A DNA stretch of 64,000 bases from Staphylococcus chromogenes (GTDB taxonomy: Bacteria; Bacillota; Bacilli; Staphylococcales; Staphylococcaceae): positions 124,001 through 188,000 of the forward strand of contig NZ_CP118953.1 in the NCBI RefSeq assembly GCF_029024625.1, read 5' to 3'. How positions within the stretch are numbered: position 1 is the stretch's first letter; each line of letters opens with the position of its first letter. This document shows, piece by piece, positions 36,368-47,872 of this stretch. Made by a program: the position numbers and the translations under genes. The notes under the pieces were generated by a model. The model was not told where the DNA came from. It worked only from the letters and a program-made list of their open reading frames with translations, and made no database searches.

Positions 36368-37924
36368 ATGAAACGTTTTATCCCGGCGTGGTATAGCTCA
36401 CATCAATGGTGGGAAAGTCAAGCAGAGCCTTTTTATCGTAAGCGTTCGATTACAGAGTTTGATGATTTGATTAGTTTAATGGCGATGCATCAAAAAAATG
36501 ACTGTGATTTCGAAATGATGATTCTCAATTATAGTCCGCATTTGCGCACGTTTTTACATCGTCATGATTTGTTTGAATCAAAGTATTGGTCTGTTTTTGA
36601 TGAAATTCAAGGATTTACGCATCAAACCCCACAATCTGTAGATTATAGACAACTCAATTGGCCAAGTGGTACGGAATTCGTGTATACGCCTTACCTCATT
36701 CGGGCGATTACCGCTAAAAATCGTTATTCCAATATTTACTTTAGTCAAGAAGGTTATTTAATTTGGATTGAGGACTTTGAAAATCAAACCAAATGTCGAC
36801 GTTTTGTTTTTGATGATCGTGGATGCTTATCCAGTGTGCTTTATTTTGATGCGCAAGGTACGCCACAAACGCTTCGTTACATGACGCAAGATGGGGATTG
36901 GATTTTAGAGGAAAATCTCGTTCAAGGAACTGTGGCGGTACACGAAAAATATGAAATTCATTTTTCAAAATACACCTATTCGACGATGTCAGAGGTCATT
37001 CAAGAATATTTGGGCTATCATCGAGACCGTACGATGAACGATTTAGATGAAATCATTATTGCTGCAGATGTTCGACATAACGCTTTGATTACGAAGACGT
37101 TCAAGACACAGCGTTTATGTTTTTCTTTATTCCAACAGCGTAATCTAGACATGACTGAGCACGACTTGCAAACTATAGAAGCGGGGCAAAGTTGGCTTGT
37201 GGATACCCGGGAAAATGAACGGAGACTTGAAAAATATAAAGCCAAACATCATTTATCGAATCGTCTCATGCGGATTACGCCTTTTGATGCACAAGTCATG
37301 CCAAACCGCAGTAATCAGTTACATGAAACGTATATTGGTTTATGGATAGACGGTCTCAGCGAATCACAATTAAAAAGTGTGCTCCCACAACTTGTCCATT
37401 ATATGGAACAACATGAAGAGGTGCGCCTCGTCCTACTCACAGAATGGGAAAAACATCGTGTCTCTCGATGGTTGCTTAACGAAATTACAGCGATTAATGA
37501 CCGTTTTAATCATAAGAAAGATCTTCCTGAAGAACTTATGGAATTGATGAAAGAAGTTGAAGAAGTCGTTTACATCGAACTGAAAATGGTGCCTTTTGAA
37601 TTAGACATTGTCGAAGCGATGACGACCCTCCGTATTGTCATCGATTTATCAGAAGAACCGGATTTGTTTTTACAAATCTGTTGTCTAGGTGCAGGGTTGC
37701 CTCAAATCAATCAAACGGAGACAGATTATGTCCAACCAGGGACGAATGGATTAGTCATCAATACGGAACAAGCGTTAATTCCAGCTTTAGATTATTTTTT
37801 AACGCACTTAAAACATTGGAATCATTCCTATGCGTATTCGCAGAAACTGGCTAAAAATTATGCTTCTGAAAAAATAATCGACCAGTTAAATCAATTGATT
37901 GAAGGTGGAGAGTATGGCGCGTAA
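36368..37924 (+). CDS. asp1: Accessory Sec system protein Asp1
   Basis: This 518-aa cytosolic protein belongs to the Asp1-Asp2-Asp3 complex needed for export and modification of the serine-rich adhesin. Its fold resembles GT-B glycosyltransferases but it is thought to act in substrate binding rather than catalysis. Family blocks include FIPAWYSS at the start and PGTNGLVI near the C-terminus. AAGGAG places the start at the ATG at 36368; an upstream in-frame start overlaps secY2. The end overlaps asp2 by 11 nt. Confidence 0.93.
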   Translation: MKRFIPAWYSSHQWWESQAEPFYRKRSITEFDDLISLMAMHQKNDCDFEMMILNYSPHLRTFLHRHDLFESKYWSVFDEIQGFTHQTPQSVDYRQLNWPSGTEFVYTPYLIRAITAKNRYSNIYFSQEGYLIWIEDFENQTKCRRFVFDDRGCLSSVLYFDAQGTPQTLRYMTQDGDWILEENLVQGTVAVHEKYEIHFSKYTYSTMSEVIQEYLGYHRDRTMNDLDEIIIAADVRHNALITKTFKTQRLCFSLFQQRNLDMTEHDLQTIEAGQSWLVDTRENERRLEKYKAKHHLSNRLMRITPFDAQVMPNRSNQLHETYIGLWIDGLSESQLKSVLPQLVHYMEQHEEVRLVLLTEWEKHRVSRWLLNEITAINDRFNHKKDLPEELMELMKEVEEVVYIELKMVPFELDIVEAMTTLRIVIDLSEEPDLFLQICCLGAGLPQINQTETDYVQPGTNGLVINTEQALIPALDYFLTHLKHWNHSYAYSQKLAKNYASEKIIDQLNQLIEGGEYGA

Positions 37925-39473
37925 ATTTAGAGTGCTCCAAATTGGAGGGCACGACTATGGTCCTCATTTTGAAGATGACAAGAACACAGATTGGGATTAT
38001 TTGAATCCACAAATTTTTAGTAATTATGAAGATTATAAGCGAGCAGTCAAAGATACCATTTATGTTCATGGTCAATTTAATTTGATTTTTGTCCAAACTC
38101 CTTTTTCTGAAGGGCTAATGGAAACTTTGGAAGTCGCAAGTCAACCCTATACGACCTATGTAGATAGTCAGTTTTGGGATGATCAATTTGAAGCACATCC
38201 TCTTGTCACACAACGTATTATACGTCCACTTGAATACAAAGATTTAAATGATTTATATGAAAAGTTAAAATCGGTGACGTTCTCAGGACAATATGGAGAT
38301 AAATTGTCGCCTAAATTTTGTATGGTCAACCCGTCCTTTCAAGGCACAGCTGACTATGTCGGGAATAAAGCTTTAGTGCTTTCAGGGGACTTTGGAGAGG
38401 AGATGACGCCGATTTTGTCTTGGCAAAAGCATCTCTTCTATGATGAAGGTAAAGTGATTCAAGTTTGGCCAGAGTTCACGTTGTCAGGAAATGTTGAGGT
38501 TGAATTTGTGTTTCGTCTTATTTCCTCAGGGACGGCAGAGAATATTGTCGAAGAGTTTGTTTCATCTCATCATGATTTAGCGACACCTTTAGAAATTCCG
38601 AGACGTACCCACGATGCTTATATTGTATTGAGTGCACGTGCGAAAGGGCAAGGGACGTTTGAAATGGGAGCCATGCATAAACGCTGGTCACGTTTAGAGA
38701 TGGGACAGTTTATTTTAGGTGGCCAACGCTATGCCGATGCGAATAGAGATGAATTCATTCATTATTTCAATCCTGGGGACATGAAACCACCGCTCAACGT
38801 TTATTTTAGTGGTTATCGTTCTGCGGAAGGATTTGAAGGCTATTTTATGATGAATCGTTTTAAAGCACCGTTTATACTCATCGGTGATCCTCGAATTGAA
38901 GGTGGGGCCTTCTATTTAGGCTCTGAAGAATATGAATCGGCGATAAAGCAAGTGATTCAAGACGGACTCGATCGCCTTGGGTTTGCGCCAGATGAGTTGA
39001 TTTTATCAGGATTGTCGATGGGGTCATTTGGTGCATTGTATTACGGCACACAACTGAATCCGGCAGGGATTGTCGTGGGTAAACCATTAATCAATATAGG
39101 GACGGTGGCGGAGAATATGCCCCTGCTTCGTCCGGAAGATTTTGGGACTGCACTCGACGTCCTTTTGAAAAATGAATCCGGTCTTAAGCAAGAGGATATC
39201 GACCGGCTCAATCAAAAATTTTGGCAAAAGATCGAGGCGGCTGACTTTTCAAACACGACCTTTGCGATTTCATATATGCAACATGATGATTATGATATGC
39301 ATGCCTTTGACATGTTGCTTCCTATTTTGACGCGACAACATGCACGTGTGATGAGTCGAGGCGTACCGGGAAGACATAACGATGATTCACCGACAATTAC
39401 AAGTTGGTTCGTCAATTTTTACAACATCATTTTGGAAAGTCGATTTGGGAGAGTGACACAACGTGCAAAATAA
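37914..39473 (+). CDS. asp2: Accessory Sec system protein Asp2 (acyltransferase-type)
   Basis: This 519-aa protein combines an N-terminal domain (RVLQIGGHDYG start) with a C-terminal alpha/beta-hydrolase domain. The nucleophile elbow LSGLSMGSFGALYYG (about residue 363) carries the Ser; Asp2 O-acetylates GlcNAc on the adhesin in streptococci. A candidate catalytic His is in PGRHNDD near residue 488. The ATG at 37914 follows GGTGGAG. It overlaps asp1 and asp3, showing translational coupling. Confidence 0.94.
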   Translation: MARKFRVLQIGGHDYGPHFEDDKNTDWDYLNPQIFSNYEDYKRAVKDTIYVHGQFNLIFVQTPFSEGLMETLEVASQPYTTYVDSQFWDDQFEAHPLVTQRIIRPLEYKDLNDLYEKLKSVTFSGQYGDKLSPKFCMVNPSFQGTADYVGNKALVLSGDFGEEMTPILSWQKHLFYDEGKVIQVWPEFTLSGNVEVEFVFRLISSGTAENIVEEFVSSHHDLATPLEIPRRTHDAYIVLSARAKGQGTFEMGAMHKRWSRLEMGQFILGGQRYADANRDEFIHYFNPGDMKPPLNVYFSGYRSAEGFEGYFMMNRFKAPFILIGDPRIEGGAFYLGSEEYESAIKQVIQDGLDRLGFAPDELILSGLSMGSFGALYYGTQLNPAGIVVGKPLINIGTVAENMPLLRPEDFGTALDVLLKNESGLKQEDIDRLNQKFWQKIEAADFSNTTFAISYMQHDDYDMHAFDMLLPILTRQHARVMSRGVPGRHNDDSPTITSWFVNFYNIILESRFGRVTQRAK

Positions 39474-40374
39474 CAGTGATACGATTCGTTGGACACAAAT
39501 TACGCCATCGACGTTTATGTATGGCTCACAATTACAATTTAAAGAAGATGAAACCATTTTTAAAAATGCGCTTATGCCTTCAGGAATCGTGATTCATGAA
39601 TGGCAGATGATGACCCAATATACCGCAGATAAAATGATTCCGACATTACCTATTTTAAAGAGAGGACAGACGTATCATTTTTTGTTTGACTATGAGGTTG
39701 AACCAGCGGACCATATTTATTTCAAACTCATTTTTAAACGACGTAACGGGACAGAAGCGGGTACTCAAATTATAAAGGGACACGAAGCAGACGTTGTTTA
39801 TCCGAAAGACGCTTTTTCATATGTATTACAGATGATTAATGCGGCAGCACAGGACATTCGGTTTCGGACGATTAAGATTGTCCCACATGAAGGAGATGCG
39901 CTTCATCAACAATTGTCGATTTCAGAGGTTGTCAACGAAGATCAGACATTGCCGGTACGCAATATCATTTTTGTAGAAGCACAGGAATTGTCTTATGATG
40001 CGATTCGAAATATGAAAAATGTGATTGGGATTGAACATTGGCAACAAGTAGAGGAAGAGACAGTGTTTGAAAGACTGAGCCCCCTTGTTGAGGAGTTCTC
40101 ACACTTACATTTTATCGGTTATCACGAAGCGTCCAATGAAATGGCCTATCACATGGCAGAAAAATTTGGAGGCACTGCCTTTATGACGCATCACCATGCA
40201 CAAACTAAGCCAAGCTTCCCATCTCGACGGGGCACGGAGAGGGTAGTGTATATGGATGAAGAAAAGGATGCGATGCAATCTCTGGGCATTGTTGAAAATT
40301 TGTTAAATCCAAGTCGTTTTTTAAAGTATATCAATATCAATCAGCTGAATGGAGGGCGTCACGATGAAATTTAA
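39463..40374 (+). CDS. asp3: Accessory Sec system protein Asp3
   Basis: This 303-aa protein has a beta-rich N-terminal half ([19 protein letters not shown], then [15 protein letters not shown]) typical of Asp3, a carbohydrate-binding-like module in the Asp1/2/3 complex that helps deliver the glycosylated adhesin to SecA2. The start is a GTG at 39463 behind GGGAGAG, within the asp2 end (11-nt overlap). The C-terminal half ([17 protein letters not shown]) is longer than the minimal Asp3 core. Confidence 0.92.
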   Translation: MQNNSDTIRWTQITPSTFMYGSQLQFKEDETIFKNALMPSGIVIHEWQMMTQYTADKMIPTLPILKRGQTYHFLFDYEVEPADHIYFKLIFKRRNGTEAGTQIIKGHEADVVYPKDAFSYVLQMINAAAQDIRFRTIKIVPHEGDALHQQLSISEVVNEDQTLPVRNIIFVEAQELSYDAIRNMKNVIGIEHWQQVEEETVFERLSPLVEEFSHLHFIGYHEASNEMAYHMAEKFGGTAFMTHHHAQTKPSFPSRRGTERVVYMDEEKDAMQSLGIVENLLNPSRFLKYININQLNGGRHDEI

Positions 40375-42754
40375 TATGACTCATACGATCAACCAAATGC
40401 GTCTTAAACGCCTTCGAAAAATCTTGCATCAAGTCAATAGCTATAGTGACGCGTATGCACAACTTGAAGACGTCGCACTCCAAGCAAAAACGGCTGAATT
40501 TCAAAAAGCCATTCAGGCAGGGACCTCTTTATCTCAACTGTTACCTGAGGCCTATGCGGTGATACGAGAAGCCAGTCGACGTGTACTTGGGATGTATCCC
40601 AAAGATGTCCAAGTGTTAGGGGCCATTGTGTTACATGAAGGTAATATTGCGGAAATGCAGACAGGAGAAGGCAAAACGTTAACAGCGACGATGCCACTTT
40701 ATCTCAATGCGCTCACTGGAAAAGGGGCCTATTTGATTACGACGAATGATTATTTGGCACGTAGGGACTATGAAGAGATGAAACCGTTGTTTGAATGGCT
40801 CGGACTTACGATTGCCCTCGGTTTTGTAGATATTCCGGATTATGAATACATGCCAGGGGAAAAACAAAAAATTTATAGTCATGACATCATTTATACGACA
40901 AATGGTCGTTTAGGGTTTGATTATTTAATCGACAATTTGGCAGATGGTCAAGAAGGAAAATTCTTGCCCGATTTAAATTTTGGGATTATCGATGAAGCGG
41001 ATTCCATTATTTTAGATTCTGCGCAAACCCCACTCGTTATTTCAGGGGCACCTCGGGTACAATCCAATTTGTTTCATATCGTGAAAGCCTTTGTAGAAAC
41101 GTTAAAAAAAGACGTCCATTTCAAAATGGAAAAAACTAAAAAAGAAATTTGGCTTACGCCAGAGGGAATTGATGCGGCAAATGCCTACTTTGGTATCGAA
41201 AGCATTTATGAAGAAGGCTATTTTGACTTGGCACGTAACATTAATTTAGCGATACGTGCACGCCACTTGTTTGATGCCAATTTAGATTATTTTGTCTATA
41301 ACGGGGAGGTCGTCCTCATCGACCGTATTACTGGACGTATGCTACCCGGAACAAAATTACAATCGGGTCTACATCAAGCGATTGAAGCAAAGGAAAATGT
41401 CGAATTGTCACTGGATATGAGTGTGATGGCCACGATTACGTTTCAAAATTTATTCCGTCAATTCAACGATTTTTCAGGAATGAGTGCCACAAGTAAGCTA
41501 GGTGAAAAAGAGTTTTTCGATTTGTATTCGAAAGTTGTCGTACAAATTCCGACAGATCGACCGATTGCACGTCACGATGAGGAAGACCGTGTGTTTAAAA
41601 ATGCAGAAGACAAAAATAAAGCCATTTTAGAACGTGTTCAAGCGTTATATGAATCGCAACGCCCTGTCCTTTTAATCACCCGTACGGCAGAAGTGGCTGA
41701 ATATTTTTCGATGGCGCTATTTGAGTTGAATATCCCTAATAACTTATTAATTGCGCAAAATGTAGCGAAAGAAGCGCAAATGATTGCCGAAGCCGGACAA
41801 CTCAGTGCGGTGACAGTTGCAACGAGTATGGCAGGTCGTGGAACCGACATTAAACTAGCAGAGGGTGTCCAAGAACTTGGTGGGCTTGCGGTCATTATTA
41901 GTGAACATATGGAAAATAGTCGTGTGGACCGCCAATTGCGCGGGCGTGCAGGAAGACAAGGGGATCCGGGATCTTCTCAAATTTATATTTCACTCGAAGA
42001 CTATCTCGTTAAACGATGGGGTAAAGGCCATATGTTAAATAATGACAAGCTGAATCAAGTAGACAGTGACGCGCTCCAACAAAGCCGTATGTTTCAAAAG
42101 CGCGTTCAAAAAACAGTGGCGCGTGCACAACGGGTCTCCGAAGAACATGGGGTGCTTCAACGTGAAATGGCCAACGAATATGAGAAAAGTATCAGTATTC
42201 AACGGGAATTGATTTATCAAGAACGCGATCGTGTGTTAGCACTCTGGGATATCGGACGCTTGAATTTAACACAACTTGCGGAAGAAGTATTTCGACGCGA
42301 TTATCGTCAAAAAGCCCTCAACAGCCGAGAAAAATTAATCGACTATATTTATCAGCGCGTGAGTTTTCAATTTGCGGATGACTTAAGTGACCTCTCATTA
42401 CACAATGAAAAAGAAGTCGTCACTTTTTTAACCAAACTATTTGAATCAACGTTACAGGCACAAGAACAAGCATTAAATGATAATTATCTTTACACACGCT
42501 TTGTACAAAAAGCGATATTAAAAGCCATAGATAGTCATTGGATTCAACAAGTCGACCATTTACAACAACTCAAAAGCAGTGTTCAAAATCGACAAAATGG
42601 CCAACGAAATGCCATTTTCGAATACCATAAAGTCGCTTTAGAATCTTTTGAAACAATGAGTACGGAAATTAAAGGGCATATCATTCATAATCTTTGCCAA
42701 AGTGTCACGACTTTTGACAAAGAAGGGAAGCTCGTCGTACATTTTCCAAATTAA
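40364..42754 (+). CDS. secA2: Accessory Sec system ATPase SecA2
   Basis: This is a 796-aa motor ATPase for adhesin export. It has the Walker [12 protein letters not shown] (about residues 97-107), [11 protein letters not shown], the DEAD-type [11 protein letters not shown], a preprotein cross-linking domain, and NBD2 motifs [11 protein letters not shown] and [15 protein letters not shown]. It lacks the C-terminal zinc-binding tail of housekeeping SecA, as is usual for SecA2. The ATG at 40364 follows GGAGGG and overlaps asp3 by 11 nt. Confidence 0.96.
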   Translation: MKFNMTHTINQMRLKRLRKILHQVNSYSDAYAQLEDVALQAKTAEFQKAIQAGTSLSQLLPEAYAVIREASRRVLGMYPKDVQVLGAIVLHEGNIAEMQTGEGKTLTATMPLYLNALTGKGAYLITTNDYLARRDYEEMKPLFEWLGLTIALGFVDIPDYEYMPGEKQKIYSHDIIYTTNGRLGFDYLIDNLADGQEGKFLPDLNFGIIDEADSIILDSAQTPLVISGAPRVQSNLFHIVKAFVETLKKDVHFKMEKTKKEIWLTPEGIDAANAYFGIESIYEEGYFDLARNINLAIRARHLFDANLDYFVYNGEVVLIDRITGRMLPGTKLQSGLHQAIEAKENVELSLDMSVMATITFQNLFRQFNDFSGMSATSKLGEKEFFDLYSKVVVQIPTDRPIARHDEEDRVFKNAEDKNKAILERVQALYESQRPVLLITRTAEVAEYFSMALFELNIPNNLLIAQNVAKEAQMIAEAGQLSAVTVATSMAGRGTDIKLAEGVQELGGLAVIISEHMENSRVDRQLRGRAGRQGDPGSSQIYISLEDYLVKRWGKGHMLNNDKLNQVDSDALQQSRMFQKRVQKTVARAQRVSEEHGVLQREMANEYEKSISIQRELIYQERDRVLALWDIGRLNLTQLAEEVFRRDYRQKALNSREKLIDYIYQRVSFQFADDLSDLSLHNEKEVVTFLTKLFESTLQAQEQALNDNYLYTRFVQKAILKAIDSHWIQQVDHLQQLKSSVQNRQNGQRNAIFEYHKVALESFETMSTEIKGHIIHNLCQSVTTFDKEGKLVVHFPN

Positions 42755-42769
42755 AGAGGTGGGAGTAGC

Positions 42770-44275
42770 GTGACAATTTACAATATCAATTTTGGCATTG
42801 GATGGGCAAGTAGCGGTGTGGAATACGCACAAAGTTATCGCGCAAAGCTATTAAGAGGGCTAGATGTGCCCCTCAAATTTGTGTTTCTTGATTTTATGAG
42901 TTCTGAAAATATCCAAACATTAACTGAAAATATAGGTTTCCAAGATGACGAGGTCCTTTGGCTCTATCAATATTTCACGGATATTCCAATAGCGCCGACA
43001 AGTTATACCCTCCAAAATATCAAAGATGAAGTCTATGAGCCTATCGTTCGCGAAGAAACGGACGGTAAAGTACATCGACTATTTTTAAATGAGGGCACAA
43101 CGTTTATTACCTGTTACTTAAAAGAAGCGGGCGAACCCTTTGTGGATCGGGCAGAGTTTGTGATCGACGGTAAATTGGTGCGCAAAGATTATTACAGTTA
43201 TGTGCGCATTTTCTCTGAATATTATGCCCCTAAAGACAATGTTGCTAAACTCTATATGCGACAGTTTTATAATGAAGATGGGTCCATTGTTTATAATGAA
43301 TATATTGACGGCCAAACGCATGTGTATCGTTTTAAACATAAAATATTGTACAGTCGTCAAGCGTTTATTGCGTATTTTATGGAACAACTCCATTTAACTT
43401 CAAACGATATTGTCATTTTAGACCGTGCCAGTGAAATAGGCCAAGCACTCATTCAACATAAAGGTGACAGTAAAATGGGTGTCGTTGTGCATGCTGAACA
43501 TTTTAGTGAACATGCGACAGATGACCAACACGTGTTGTGGAATAACTTTTATGAATATCAGTTTATGCAAGCAGATGAAATTGATTTTTATATTACAGCG
43601 ACGCAGTTACAAAACGATATTTTGACGCAGCAATTTCATAAGTATTTTCAAAAAACACCGCGCATTTTTACCATTCCGGTAGGCAGTATTCATGCGTTGA
43701 AACAACCGAAAACAAGACGTCCGTATTCGATGATTAGTGCATCTCGTCTCGCAAATGAAAAACATATTGATTGGTTGGTACGCGCGGCCATTATTGCGAA
43801 AGAAGAAGTGCCCGAACTTCAGTTTGATATTTACGGAGAAGGCGGCGTTAAAGGACAACTTGAACAACTCATCAAAGAGCATCACGCCGAAAACTATATT
43901 CATCTTAAAGGGCACGTCCATTTAGAGGAAGTCTATCAAGACTATGAATTGTTCGTTTCGGCCTCAACAAGTGAAGGTTTCGGTTTGACGTTATTAGAAG
44001 CAGTCGGTTCAGGTCTAGGCATGATTGGGTTTGATGTGAATTATGGCAATCCGACATTTATCCGTGACGGTGAAAATGGTTATCTCATTCCGGTTAATGC
44101 GAAAGAAGAGGCCTCAGACGACATCGTAAAACGCTATGCGGCACATATTGTCCGTTATTTCAATGAAGGGCCGGATGACCCGCATACTAAGTCCTATCAT
44201 ATTGCGCGTCCATTTTTAACACCACGGATTCAAGAAAAATGGAAAGCATTTATAGAAGAGGTGTCCCATGATTAA
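42770..44275 (+). CDS. gtfA: Accessory Sec glycosyltransferase GtfA
   Basis: This 501-aa GT4-type (GT-B fold) glycosyltransferase, in complex with GtfB, adds the first GlcNAc to Ser/Thr of the adhesin repeats. It has GIGWASSGVEYAQSYR at the start, SASRLANEKHIDWLVRA (about residues 322-338), and the donor-site E-x7-E block STSEGFGLTLLEAVGSGLG near 400. The start is a GTG at 42770 behind GAGGTGGGAG. The end overlaps gtfB by 8 nt. Confidence 0.95.
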   Translation: MTIYNINFGIGWASSGVEYAQSYRAKLLRGLDVPLKFVFLDFMSSENIQTLTENIGFQDDEVLWLYQYFTDIPIAPTSYTLQNIKDEVYEPIVREETDGKVHRLFLNEGTTFITCYLKEAGEPFVDRAEFVIDGKLVRKDYYSYVRIFSEYYAPKDNVAKLYMRQFYNEDGSIVYNEYIDGQTHVYRFKHKILYSRQAFIAYFMEQLHLTSNDIVILDRASEIGQALIQHKGDSKMGVVVHAEHFSEHATDDQHVLWNNFYEYQFMQADEIDFYITATQLQNDILTQQFHKYFQKTPRIFTIPVGSIHALKQPKTRRPYSMISASRLANEKHIDWLVRAAIIAKEEVPELQFDIYGEGGVKGQLEQLIKEHHAENYIHLKGHVHLEEVYQDYELFVSASTSEGFGLTLLEAVGSGLGMIGFDVNYGNPTFIRDGENGYLIPVNAKEEASDDIVKRYAAHIVRYFNEGPDDPHTKSYHIARPFLTPRIQEKWKAFIEEVSHD

Positions 44276-45608
44276 TTTATTTGAACGGTTTGATTTAAAT
44301 GCACGTACACTTTACGATACGCTACGGCTTTCGAAACAAGCCACAACGACATTGGTTATTGAAGATGACGGATTTTTACCGGAAGATATCGTGACACCGT
44401 ATCGCTTTTTTGCCGATATGGAGATTGCGCCTCATGCGAAACCTTTATATTTCAACGAAGTGCCTATCCCGCGTTTTTGGGAAATTGAAGGGAATAATGA
44501 GGTCGCTTGGGTGAAAGATATGGGCATGACCCGTGCCAAAATCAACTATCGACAAGATCAAAAACCTCGCGTCGTCAGTCATGTCGACTGGTATGATGCA
44601 CACGGGCGTTTACAATTTGTCGACCATTATACAGAACAAGGTGTTCATTTTGCGCAATCCGTTTATGACTTAGAAGGCACATTGATTTTACGTAAATATT
44701 TGGATCAACAAGGCAAAGAAGTCATTTACGAAAATTTTGTCGTGCGTTCGATTATTTTAAATTGGAAAGGGAAAACATATCATTTTCAACATAAAGTGAG
44801 CTTTATTTTATTCTTTATTAAAGCACTCAACTTAACAGATCATCGCTTCATCATCAATTCACTCGGGCTTCCTTATGCGGTGTTATACAATCTAGAAACA
44901 CCTGGCCATGATTTACTATTTTGGCAAGAACAAAGTGGAGGCAATGTCCCGGGAAATATGCAACTGATGCTTCAAGGCAAAAGTACGCGTCAATTTGATG
45001 TAGTTGTCCCTGATGCGAACGAATATCAAGCACTCACTGCCTCTATGACGGAGCCAGAGCGTCAACATGTACATCAAGCAGGCTACTTGTATGACTATCA
45101 AAAAAAGAATGGCTATACGATGAATATTTTGATCATGACCAACTCAGATCAAATCCATCATCTGCCCTCTATCATCGAGGCGTGCCCATTTGCGATGTTT
45201 CATATCGGCGCTGTTACAGAGATGTCGAGCAATTTAACGGTGTTAGATCAGTATTCGAACGTTAAGTTGTTTCCCGCGATTGAAATCGAAACCGTCAACA
45301 AGTTATATCAACTGTGCGATGTCTATTTAGATATTAACGAAGGCGGCGAAATTATTAATGCCATCCGTCGCGCATTTTATCATCAACTATTAATTTTGGC
45401 ATATGAGGAAATTGCGCATAATCGTACGGTGACAGCCCCAGAAAATTGTTTTACCAAAGCAGATGGAGCTCAAGCGTTAAAAGAAGCACTCAAAGATATC
45501 CAACAGAAAAAACGATTCTTCAAAGTACGCGAAACGTATCAGCAACAACATGTGAATCAAACAGATATCAAATCTTTTAATGCATTGATGTCCCAATTAA
45601 CAGTATAA
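44268..45608 (+). CDS. gtfB: Accessory Sec glycosylation chaperone GtfB
   Basis: This is a 446-aa partner of GtfA that binds the adhesin polypeptide and presents it for O-GlcNAc transfer. It resembles GtfA in fold but lacks the donor-site catalytic residues. Family blocks include YRFFADMEIAPHAKPLYFNE, VSHVDWYDAHGRLQFVDHY and DVYLDINEGGEIINAIRRAF. It is the last gene of the operon; no further glycosyltransferase follows, so the locus encodes only the first glycosylation step. Confidence 0.94.
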   Translation: MINLFERFDLNARTLYDTLRLSKQATTTLVIEDDGFLPEDIVTPYRFFADMEIAPHAKPLYFNEVPIPRFWEIEGNNEVAWVKDMGMTRAKINYRQDQKPRVVSHVDWYDAHGRLQFVDHYTEQGVHFAQSVYDLEGTLILRKYLDQQGKEVIYENFVVRSIILNWKGKTYHFQHKVSFILFFIKALNLTDHRFIINSLGLPYAVLYNLETPGHDLLFWQEQSGGNVPGNMQLMLQGKSTRQFDVVVPDANEYQALTASMTEPERQHVHQAGYLYDYQKKNGYTMNILIMTNSDQIHHLPSIIEACPFAMFHIGAVTEMSSNLTVLDQYSNVKLFPAIEIETVNKLYQLCDVYLDINEGGEIINAIRRAFYHQLLILAYEEIAHNRTVTAPENCFTKADGAQALKEALKDIQQKKRFFKVRETYQQQHVNQTDIKSFNALMSQLTV

Positions 45609-45614
45609 GTAATG

Positions 45615-45667
45615 CGGGTGTTCCATGACTTTAGCGGTCTACTAAAGTAAGGGGCACTCTCTTTTTG
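45615..45667 (+). terminator. Terminator of the accessory Sec operon
   Basis: GGGTGTTCC/GGGGCACTC and the inner ACTTTAG/CTAAAGT form a stacked hairpin followed by five T. Confidence 0.75.
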
Positions 45668-45797
45668 TAAAACTGTATGCCGTCACCTCTGTGTCAGACT
45701 TCAGACTGAAATGTGCAATATATAGGCTTAACCGTCGAATGCCACAGGCAAACGTGTTAAATTATAAGGTATTACAACGAACGAAGAGGAATGTGTT

Positions 45798-46688
45798 ATG
45801 AAAACAGTACAAGTGTATCAGTACGATGCGTTTACCCTTGAACCGAATAAAGGGAATCCGGCGGGGGTCGTTTTAAATGGGGATGCGTTGACTACTGATG
45901 AAATGCAAGCTATTGCTTATGAAGCGGGGTTCAATGAAACGGCTTTTCTTATCGCTTCATCTACCGCTGACTTTCAAATTCGCTACTTCACACCCCAAAC
46001 CGAGGTAGATCTTTGTGGTCATGCCACGATTGCGACAGTCGTTGCCGCAAAGTCCAAACAACTGATTAAAGAGGATGTCAATCATATTCAAATTGAAACG
46101 AAAGCAGGCGTGCAAGACATCGCCCTCAAATTAAAGGCAGGGCACTGGGAAGTGACTATGGGTCAAAACCCAGCACAATTCAAATCCTTTCAAGGTGAGG
46201 TCTCTCAATTATTAACTGCGATTGGCATTGATTGTGAGGATCTTGATTCGAAACTTCCCATCGTTTACGGCAATACAGGGGTTTGGACGTTAATGGTCCC
46301 TGTGAAATCGCTCGCCGTATGTCAAAAAATGCAACCCCATAATCAAGCTTTTGCGGATATATTAACTGAAGAACCGAGTGCGTCCGTCCATCCGTTTTGT
46401 TTGGAAACCTCAAAAATCGGACGTGACATGCATGGACGTCATTTTTCATCGACTTTTGCGGGCACGGTTGAAGATACGGTCACTGGCACAGCAGCAGGGG
46501 TGATGGGTGCCTATTATGTGACGTATATTCATCCTGACCAAACGACGGTGTACTTAAATATTGAACAAGGGCAGGAAATGAATAAAGATGGCACCATTGG
46601 CGTTGCTGTGAAAAAAGTACAGGGCGCGTGTCACGTTGCCATTTCAGGACATGCCGTTGAAGCTCATCGTTACACAATCGTGTTATAA
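45798..46688 (+). CDS. PhzF-family isomerase-like protein
   Basis: This 296-aa protein has the tandem diaminopimelate-epimerase-like fold of the PhzF family. The catalytic Glu is in EAGFNETAFLI (about residue 45), with GNPAGVVLNGDAL near the N-terminus, CGHATIATVVAAK (about residues 73-85) and DTVTGTAAGVMGAYYV in the second half. Most bacterial members have no known substrate; phenazine synthesis is not implied. A GAAGAGG ribosome site precedes the ATG. It is monocistronic, followed by a copy of the dispersed hairpin repeat. Confidence 0.88.
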   Translation: MKTVQVYQYDAFTLEPNKGNPAGVVLNGDALTTDEMQAIAYEAGFNETAFLIASSTADFQIRYFTPQTEVDLCGHATIATVVAAKSKQLIKEDVNHIQIETKAGVQDIALKLKAGHWEVTMGQNPAQFKSFQGEVSQLLTAIGIDCEDLDSKLPIVYGNTGVWTLMVPVKSLAVCQKMQPHNQAFADILTEEPSASVHPFCLETSKIGRDMHGRHFSSTFAGTVEDTVTGTAAGVMGAYYVTYIHPDQTTVYLNIEQGQEMNKDGTIGVAVKKVQGACHVAISGHAVEAHRYTIVL

Positions 46689-46700
46689 AAAGCAGAGCGC

Positions 46701-47753
46701 TCAAGTTAGAAAGCCACCAAAATTTACCCTCAGATAAATTTTGGTGGCTATTTTAATACGTAAATGAGTCTCAAAAGATAGAGTTATCAATGTCGTCTTG
46801 TGAACAAATGCAGGCTTGGTCTGCCCGGGCGTGTTGACCATGACGAGAGGGGCTTCAGTAAGACCGTAACCGTTAATGATATTGACTCCGTATTGTTTAA
46901 AAGCGGCTTGGATACTTGGAAGCGGTTGAGACCCTCCTTGAATGACGTATTTCATTTTTCTAAAATTTTCTGGACTGAAATTCGGTTGTTTAAGCGTTGA
47001 ATAATACATCGTCGGAATCATAATGATAAAATCGGGTTCATATTGGGCGATTAAATCATTTAACGCTTCGCCATTGAAATAGCGTTGGAGCACCAGTGTC
47101 CCACCAGCCATCAAGGTCGGTAACACGGTATCGTTAAACCCCAATACGTGAAACATCGGTGTGGAAATAATCGTTGTATAGTCCGAATTGAATTTGTAAG
47201 TTAATTCGATGTTCGTACCGTTGTTGACGAAAGAATCATATGAAAACATGACACCTTTAGGTTCACCTGTTGTCCCGCTCGTGTAAATCAGTGCCGCTAA
47301 ATCATTAGCGTTCACTTTCACAGCTTTAAAAGGGCGATGGGTCTCAGGATTCACGATAGCCTGATATTCTGGGCTATCAATATCCATATGCAGCAAAGTC
47401 TCATCGATTTCTGTGAGCGAACTTAAATGTTTTTCGGCGTAAAATAAAATTTTTAACCCGGAATCTTGCACAACAGCAGCAATCTCTGTAGGATTGAGAC
47501 GCCAGTTTATCGGAAGAAAGACGGCACCCATTTTAAATGACGCAAACAGTAAATCAAGTAAGGCGACATCGTTTGGCGCAAAGACCCCGATGACGTCTCC
47601 TTGTCGAAGGCCTTGTTCTGTTAAATAATGGGCCATATGATCTGCGCGAATGTTCAATTGTTGATAGGACCATTGGGTGCCTTTCAACGGATCAATGACC
47701 GCTGGCTTTTCAATATCAAAATCAGAACGCGTTTTAATCCAATCAAAATTCAT
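46701..47753 (-). pseudogene. Truncated acyl-CoA ligase (FadE-like), C-terminus lost
   Basis: Residues 1-310 match AMP-forming acyl-CoA ligases: TYTSGTTGEPKGVMFSY-type P-loop (about 165), TPMFHVLGFND and GYGLTEAPLV. After about residue 313 the sequence departs from the family and the frame runs on through the 46712-46749 hairpin repeat to a stop, 350 codons in all against a usual 500-540. The C-terminal domain with the adenylate hinge and catalytic lysine is missing, so the enzyme should be inactive. It neighbours a frameshifted CoA transferase. Confidence 0.8.
46712..46749 (-). repeat. Dispersed hairpin repeat with CTGAG loop, copy 2
   Basis: On the minus strand this reads AGCCACCAAAATTTA, loop TCTGAGGG, then the complementary arm. 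Compared with copy 1 it has paired changes in both arms (CATC to CACC and GATG to GGTG), so pairing is kept by compensatory substitution. It lies between convergent phzF and the truncated acyl-CoA ligase, whose frame runs through it. Confidence 0.8.
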
Positions 47754-47872
47754 TGTGTATACCCCCTTGAGTCAGTGCGTTGTCAATCGGTCTTCCCCTT
47801 AAAAACCTTATTGACGCTACACTTTTTTAGACGTGTGTGGTAATCCACTTTCGTCTTGTTTACAGTTTTTCT

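Noticed and set aside
45798-46688. PhzF as evidence of phenazine synthesis
   Set aside because: No other phz gene is present; the family is widespread with unrelated roles.
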